In this document: positions 30,130 through 33,792 of the stretch, piece by piece
Position numbering within the stretch: position 1 is the first letter of the stretch
How the letters are laid out: every line of letters starts with the position of its first letter
Source: Streptosporangiaceae bacterium
Lineage (GTDB): Bacteria > Actinomycetota > Actinomycetes > Streptosporangiales > Streptosporangiaceae
Direction: 5' to 3'
DNA length: 33,792 bases
NCBI GenBank assembly: GCA_025934375.1
Contig: JAICYD010000076.1
Location: 1 to 33,792 of the forward strand
Notes under the pieces: generated by a model
What the model was told of the DNA's origin: nothing
Databases searched by the model: none
The model's input: the letters and a program-made list of their open reading frames with translations, nothing else
Made by a program: the position numbers and the translations under genes

Positions 30130-31353
30130 CTATGCCAGCGCGGACTCGATTCCCAGCAGGTCAGCGATCCGCACCACGTCCGCGGCGTGGGTATCGCCCG
30201 CGTTCGGTCGCGACAAACAGGATTCCAGCAGCCGAACGCACCGGGGCGCGTCCAGGTTGTCATCCAGCGCCTCGCGGATCTCGCGCAGCAGCGGCCCGGC
30301 CGGCCGCGCCGCCGCTTCCTCGCGGCTCATCCCGGCGGCGGCCTTGCGGAGCTCGCGGCTGAGCTCCTCGCCGTCTTCGATGAACTCCGGCCGCCATTCG
30401 CCACCCGAGCGGTAGTGGTAGCGCATGAGCGCCAGCCGGATCGCGGCCGGGGAGTGATCCTCAAGCAGCCGGTCGACGAAGACCAGGTTGCCGAGGGACT
30501 TCGACATCTTCTCGCCGCCCATCAGCATCGGCCCGACGTGCACCCAGCACTTGACGAACGGCACCCGGCCGGCCGCGGTGCTCTGCGCTTGCTCGCACTC
30601 GTGGTGCGGGAAGATCAGGTCCGCGCCGCCGCCATGGACGTCGATTCCGGTTCCGAGGTGCCTATCGGCCATGACGGAGCATTCGATATGCCAGCCGGGC
30701 CGCCCGGGCCCCAGCGGCGTCTCCCAGCGAGCCGGGTCGTCCTCGTCGCCGATCCGCCGCCACAGCAGGAAGTCCAGCGGCTGGCGCTTTCCCGCGCGGT
30801 CCGGGTCGCCGCCGCGCATCCGCGCGAACTTGGTCATGAGGCCATGGGAGTAGCCGCTGACCCGGCCGTAGTCGGGGGTCGCGCTCACGTCGAAGTAGAC
30901 GTCGCCGTCGAGCTCGTAGGCCGCCCCGGCGGCCAGCAGCGAGCTGATCATCGCCACGATGTCGTCCATGTGCTCGCTGGCCCGCGGCTCGACCTCGGGC
31001 GGGATGAGCCCCAGCCGGCCGAGCGCGGATTGCATGCGCCGCTCCTCCGAGCGGGCCAGGTCCAAGAAGTGGACGCCGAGCTCGGCGGCCTTGGCATACA
31101 GCGGCTCGTCGACGTCGGTGACGTTGCGGACCAGCTTCACCTGGCGCCCGAGGTCCGCCACGCGCCGGCGGATCAGGTCGAACGTCATGAACGTGAACCC
31201 GTGACCCAAGTGGGCGGCGTCGTACGGCGTCACGCCGCACACGTAGATGGTGAACGGGCCGGCGCTTTTGGCGGTGCTGTCGGGGGCGGTGCTGTCGGGA
31301 GATGAGCCTGCGGTCTGCACGAGCGAACCCGTAGCGGTGTCGTGCAACCTCAT
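30130..31353 (-). CDS. mshC: MshC-like cysteine ligase
   Basis: MshC joins cysteine to glucosaminyl-inositol in mycothiol synthesis and descends from CysRS. This 407-residue protein begins MRLHDTATGS, then has a Ser/Thr/Pro linker and IYVCGVTPYDAAHLGHGFTF (zinc Cys39, HLGH 48-51). It continues with VRNVTDVDEPL, PGWHIECSVM, GGGADLIFPHHECEQAQ and GGEKMSKSLGNLVF. CGVTPYDAxHxGH and MRLHDTATG fit MshC better than CysRS, but several positions differ from the MshC I know (for example GFTF for AATY), so it may be a paralogue with another amine substrate. All zinc ligands and KMSKS are intact, unlike the neighbour. ATG 31353 has GGGAAGG 8 nt upstream. Confidence 0.8.
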   Translation of the reverse strand: MRLHDTATGSLVQTAGSSPDSTAPDSTAKSAGPFTIYVCGVTPYDAAHLGHGFTFMTFDLIRRRVADLGRQVKLVRNVTDVDEPLYAKAAELGVHFLDLARSEERRMQSALGRLGLIPPEVEPRASEHMDDIVAMISSLLAAGAAYELDGDVYFDVSATPDYGRVSGYSHGLMTKFARMRGGDPDRAGKRQPLDFLLWRRIGDEDDPARWETPLGPGRPGWHIECSVMADRHLGTGIDVHGGGADLIFPHHECEQAQSTAAGRVPFVKCWVHVGPMLMGGEKMSKSLGNLVFVDRLLEDHSPAAIRLALMRYHYRSGGEWRPEFIEDGEELSRELRKAAAGMSREEAAARPAGPLLREIREALDDNLDAPRCVRLLESCLSRPNAGDTHAADVVRIADLLGIESALA

Positions 31354-31493
31354 TGACTGTGCCTTCCCGGACGCGTACCGGCTGATCAAGATACCGTGTC
31401 GCGTAACCAGCGGCTACCGCCGGGCATTCCCGTGGCCAGCCCTTACCGGTAAACGGTTACCCATCGCCGCCGGGCAGGTGGCAGTATGCAGCC
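31354..31493. promoter_or_regulatory. Divergent spacer mshC-like / tyrS
   Basis: 140 bp holding the promoters of both genes. A perfect 10-bp palindrome TTACCGGTAA lies at 31443-31452, followed by ACGGTTACC, and a GTAACC occurs near 31404. These related words could be sites for one regulator. No clear -35/-10 pair is recognised. Confidence 0.3.
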
Positions 31494-32780
31494 GTGAGTG
31501 ACATTGTCGACGAGCTGACCTGGCGCGGGCTGATCGCGCACCACACCGACCTCGATGAGCTGCGCAAGGCGCTGGATTCCGGGCCGGTCACGCTCTACTG
31601 CGGATTTGACCCGACGGCGCCGGGGCTGCACATCGGGAACCTGGTCCAAGTGCTGACGGTGCGGCGCTTCCAGCTCGCCGGGCACCGGCCGATCGGCGTT
31701 GTCGGCGGGGCGACGGGGCTGATCGGCGACCCGAGCGGCAAGTCCGCCGAGCGGACCCTGAACTCTCGCGAGGTGGTCGCTGAGTGGGTTGAGCGCATAC
31801 GCGGCGAGGTCAGCCGGTTCCTCGACCTTGACCCGGCCGCGCCGAACGGCGGCATCATCGTGTCGAACCTGGAATGGACCGAGCCGCTGTCGACCATCGA
31901 CTTCCTGCGCGAGATCGGCAAGCACTTCTCGGTCAACCGGATGCTGGACCGGGAGGTCGTCAAGGCCCGGCTGGAGACCACGGGCATCAGCTACACCGAG
32001 TTCAGCTACCAGATCCTGCAGTCCATGGACTACCTGGAGCTGTACCGGCGTTACGGGTGCACGCTGCAGATCGGCGGCAGCGACCAGTGGGGCAACCTGA
32101 CCGCGGGCGTGGGCCTGATCAGGTCCGCCGATGGCGGGTCCGTGCACGCGCTCGCCACGCCGCTGATCACCAAGGCGGACGGGACCAAGTACGGCAAGTC
32201 CGAGGGCGGCGCGATCTGGCTGAGCGCGGACCTGATGTCGCCGTACGCCTTCTACCAGTTCTGGCTGAACGTCGAGGACGCCGGCGTGGGCAACCTGCTG
32301 CGGGTGTTCACCTTCCGGACGCAGGAGGAGATCATCGCCCTGGAGGAGGCGACCAGGGAACGCCCGGCCGCCCGGGCGGCGCAGCGCGTGCTCGCGCAGG
32401 ACCTGACGACCCTCGTGCACGGCGGCGACGAATGCGAGCGGGTGATCGCGGCGAGCCGGGCGCTGTTCGGCCAGGGATCGCTGGAGGAGCTCGCCCCGGC
32501 GACGCTGGCCGCCGCCCTGGCCGAGGTCCGCCCCTTCCAGCTCCCGGCCGGCCCGGGCGAGTCGCTCCCGCCGGTCGCCAACCTCATGGCATCGGCGGGG
32601 GTCGTCCCCTCGGTGTCAGCGGCCAGGCGCGCGATCGCCGAGGGGGGCGCGTACTTGAACAACGAGCGGGTAACGGAGGCGGACGCCGCCCCGTCCCTGC
32701 AGGACCTGCTGCATGGCCGGTTCCTGGTGCTGCGCCGCGGCAAGCGGACCGTCGGGGCCGTCGAAGTCATGCCCGGATGA
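31494..32780 (+). CDS. tyrS: Tyrosyl-tRNA synthetase
   Basis: Charges tRNA-Tyr. 428 residues, class I: GFDPTAPGLHIGNLVQVL with HIGN (46-49), IGGSDQWGNLTAG, and the KMSKS equivalent KYGKS (232-236). The C-terminal S4 RNA-binding domain is at about 360-425 (ASAGVVPSVSAARRAIAEGG, AYLNNERV). GTG 31494 was chosen because the fold starts there; the ribosome site is weak (GGCAGGTGGCAG), and a nearby ATG at 31486 is out of frame. It stands directly upstream of the rRNA operon promoters. No terminator is seen after it. Confidence 0.95.
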   Translation: MSDIVDELTWRGLIAHHTDLDELRKALDSGPVTLYCGFDPTAPGLHIGNLVQVLTVRRFQLAGHRPIGVVGGATGLIGDPSGKSAERTLNSREVVAEWVERIRGEVSRFLDLDPAAPNGGIIVSNLEWTEPLSTIDFLREIGKHFSVNRMLDREVVKARLETTGISYTEFSYQILQSMDYLELYRRYGCTLQIGGSDQWGNLTAGVGLIRSADGGSVHALATPLITKADGTKYGKSEGGAIWLSADLMSPYAFYQFWLNVEDAGVGNLLRVFTFRTQEEIIALEEATRERPAARAAQRVLAQDLTTLVHGGDECERVIAASRALFGQGSLEELAPATLAAALAEVRPFQLPAGPGESLPPVANLMASAGVVPSVSAARRAIAEGGAYLNNERVTEADAAPSLQDLLHGRFLVLRRGKRTVGAVEVMPG

Positions 32781-32850
32781 CGGTTTCACGGGTTTGCGGG
32801 TGCCGCGGCCTGGGTATCCACGACCGTTACGGGCAGATCGCCTAAACGAT

Positions 32851-32879
32851 TTGACGATGGGGCCCGGCACCCATACAGT
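32851..32879 (+). promoter_or_regulatory. rRNA operon promoter P1
   Basis: TTGACG (32851-32856), 17-bp spacer, TACAGT (32874-32879), about 460 bp before 16S and 71 bp after tyrS. Fits a principal sigma-factor promoter. Confidence 0.7.
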
Positions 32880-33086
32880 TCTACCTGTCGCGAGGAACAC
32901 GGGACACGCCGCAGGGCAGGACCGGTTCCCGGGAGGCTCCGCTCGGAGACTCTCGATCAGCGGCCGCCCCTGATGCCTTCGGACCGAGGGTCCTCACGCG
33001 CCAGCGTGGGTCCCCGGGACTTCAGGTACGGCAGAGGCAGGAGCCTGACAGTTGATGAAGGTCCGGAAACGATCCGGAAACCCGAG

Positions 33087-33115
33087 TTGACACGAAGGTG
33101 ACCTGAGAGTAGAGT
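33087..33115 (+). promoter_or_regulatory. rRNA operon promoter P2
   Basis: TTGACA (33087-33092), 17-bp spacer, TAGAGT (33110-33115). A near-consensus promoter about 220 bp before 16S. Just upstream, TCCGGAAAC occurs twice with an 11-bp period (33062-33070 and 33073-33081), possibly a factor site. No gene lies in 32781-33338. Confidence 0.8.
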
Positions 33116-33166
33116 AAGAGGGTTGCCCCGGAAGCGCCGCGAGAGCGGGTGGATGGTGTGCGTCGG

Positions 33167-33338
33167 TTTCTTGAGAACTCAACAGCGTGCTAAAAGCCAG
33201 TGCATATAAGCACAACCTCGTCAATGCACCTCGTATGGGGTGTGAGGTTACTTTTTTAGCCATGGAGCTGCCCCTTGCGTGGGGCGGCGCTCTTGGTTTG
33301 AGGTTTGGCGGCCCTTGGCGGGGTCGCCGGATGGACCT
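33167..33338 (+). other. rRNA leader with antitermination-like element and hairpins
   Basis: TTTCTTGAGAACTCAACAG (33168-33186) resembles the boxA-type leader element seen before actinomycete 16S genes, where Nus factors load. Two potential stems follow: AACCTC (33214-33219) with GAGGTT (33244-33249), and GCCCC (33270-33274) with GGGGC (33281-33285). These probably serve processing and folding of the pre-16S. Confidence 0.6.

Positions 33339-33792
<454 letters not shown>

Overview
The window comes from a high-GC, mycelial-type actinobacterium. The genes use almost exclusively G or C at third codon positions. The actinobacterial markers are an ArgR with TGCAT-type ARG boxes, a MshC-like ligase, a Pmt-type O-mannosyltransferase, a Clp-N/HTH pair, and a 16S rRNA 5' end with an actinomycete-style leader. 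I could not place it to genus; a Streptosporangiales-like lineage is a guess.

Layout. 316-4787: a membrane diguanylate cyclase, a small lipoprotein, then a RhiA-like protein divergent from a NarL/LuxR-type regulator, which is followed by a protein with a PD-(D/E)XK nuclease-like motif. 5011-6612: protein O-mannosyltransferase. 6891-11133: an operon (minus strand) of MMPL exporter, OmpR-type response regulator (frameshifted) and sensor kinase. 11380-14925: accessory genes (DUF899 protein, small membrane protein, unknown protein, Clp-N protein with its HTH partner, TetR regulator with membrane protein), rich in operator-like repeats and in one-base frameshifts. 15050-17447: HSL-type esterase, ArsR-like regulator and a double SRPBCC protein. 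17515-19851: photolyase operon.

20043-27881 is the arginine pathway: argC-argJ-argB-argD-argF form a tightly coupled operon behind an ARG-box promoter, followed by argR and argH. argG is not in the window. ArgR presumably binds the ARG boxes in front of argC, closing the feedback loop. The sequence continues with mpg (alkyladenine glycosylase), then on the other strand an atypical archaeal-like cysteinyl-tRNA synthetase and a MshC-like cysteine ligase, then tyrS, and finally tandem rrn promoters, the rRNA leader and the first ~454 bases of 16S rRNA.

Most unusual items: (1) five heptamers TGCAYTG repeating every 11 bp at 12209-12263 between divergent genes; (2) the adjacent pair of divergent cysteine-activating enzymes, one with Asp in place of a zinc-ligand Cys; (3) 29-bp near-identical direct repeats flanking argR, next to a 16-bp-arm perfect palindrome and an Arg-containing mini-ORF; (4) four clear one-base frameshifts concentrated within 8.4-14.8 kb; (5) the rhiA-like/luxR/PD-(D/E)XK locus. 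All family assignments are from reading motifs, without database searches.
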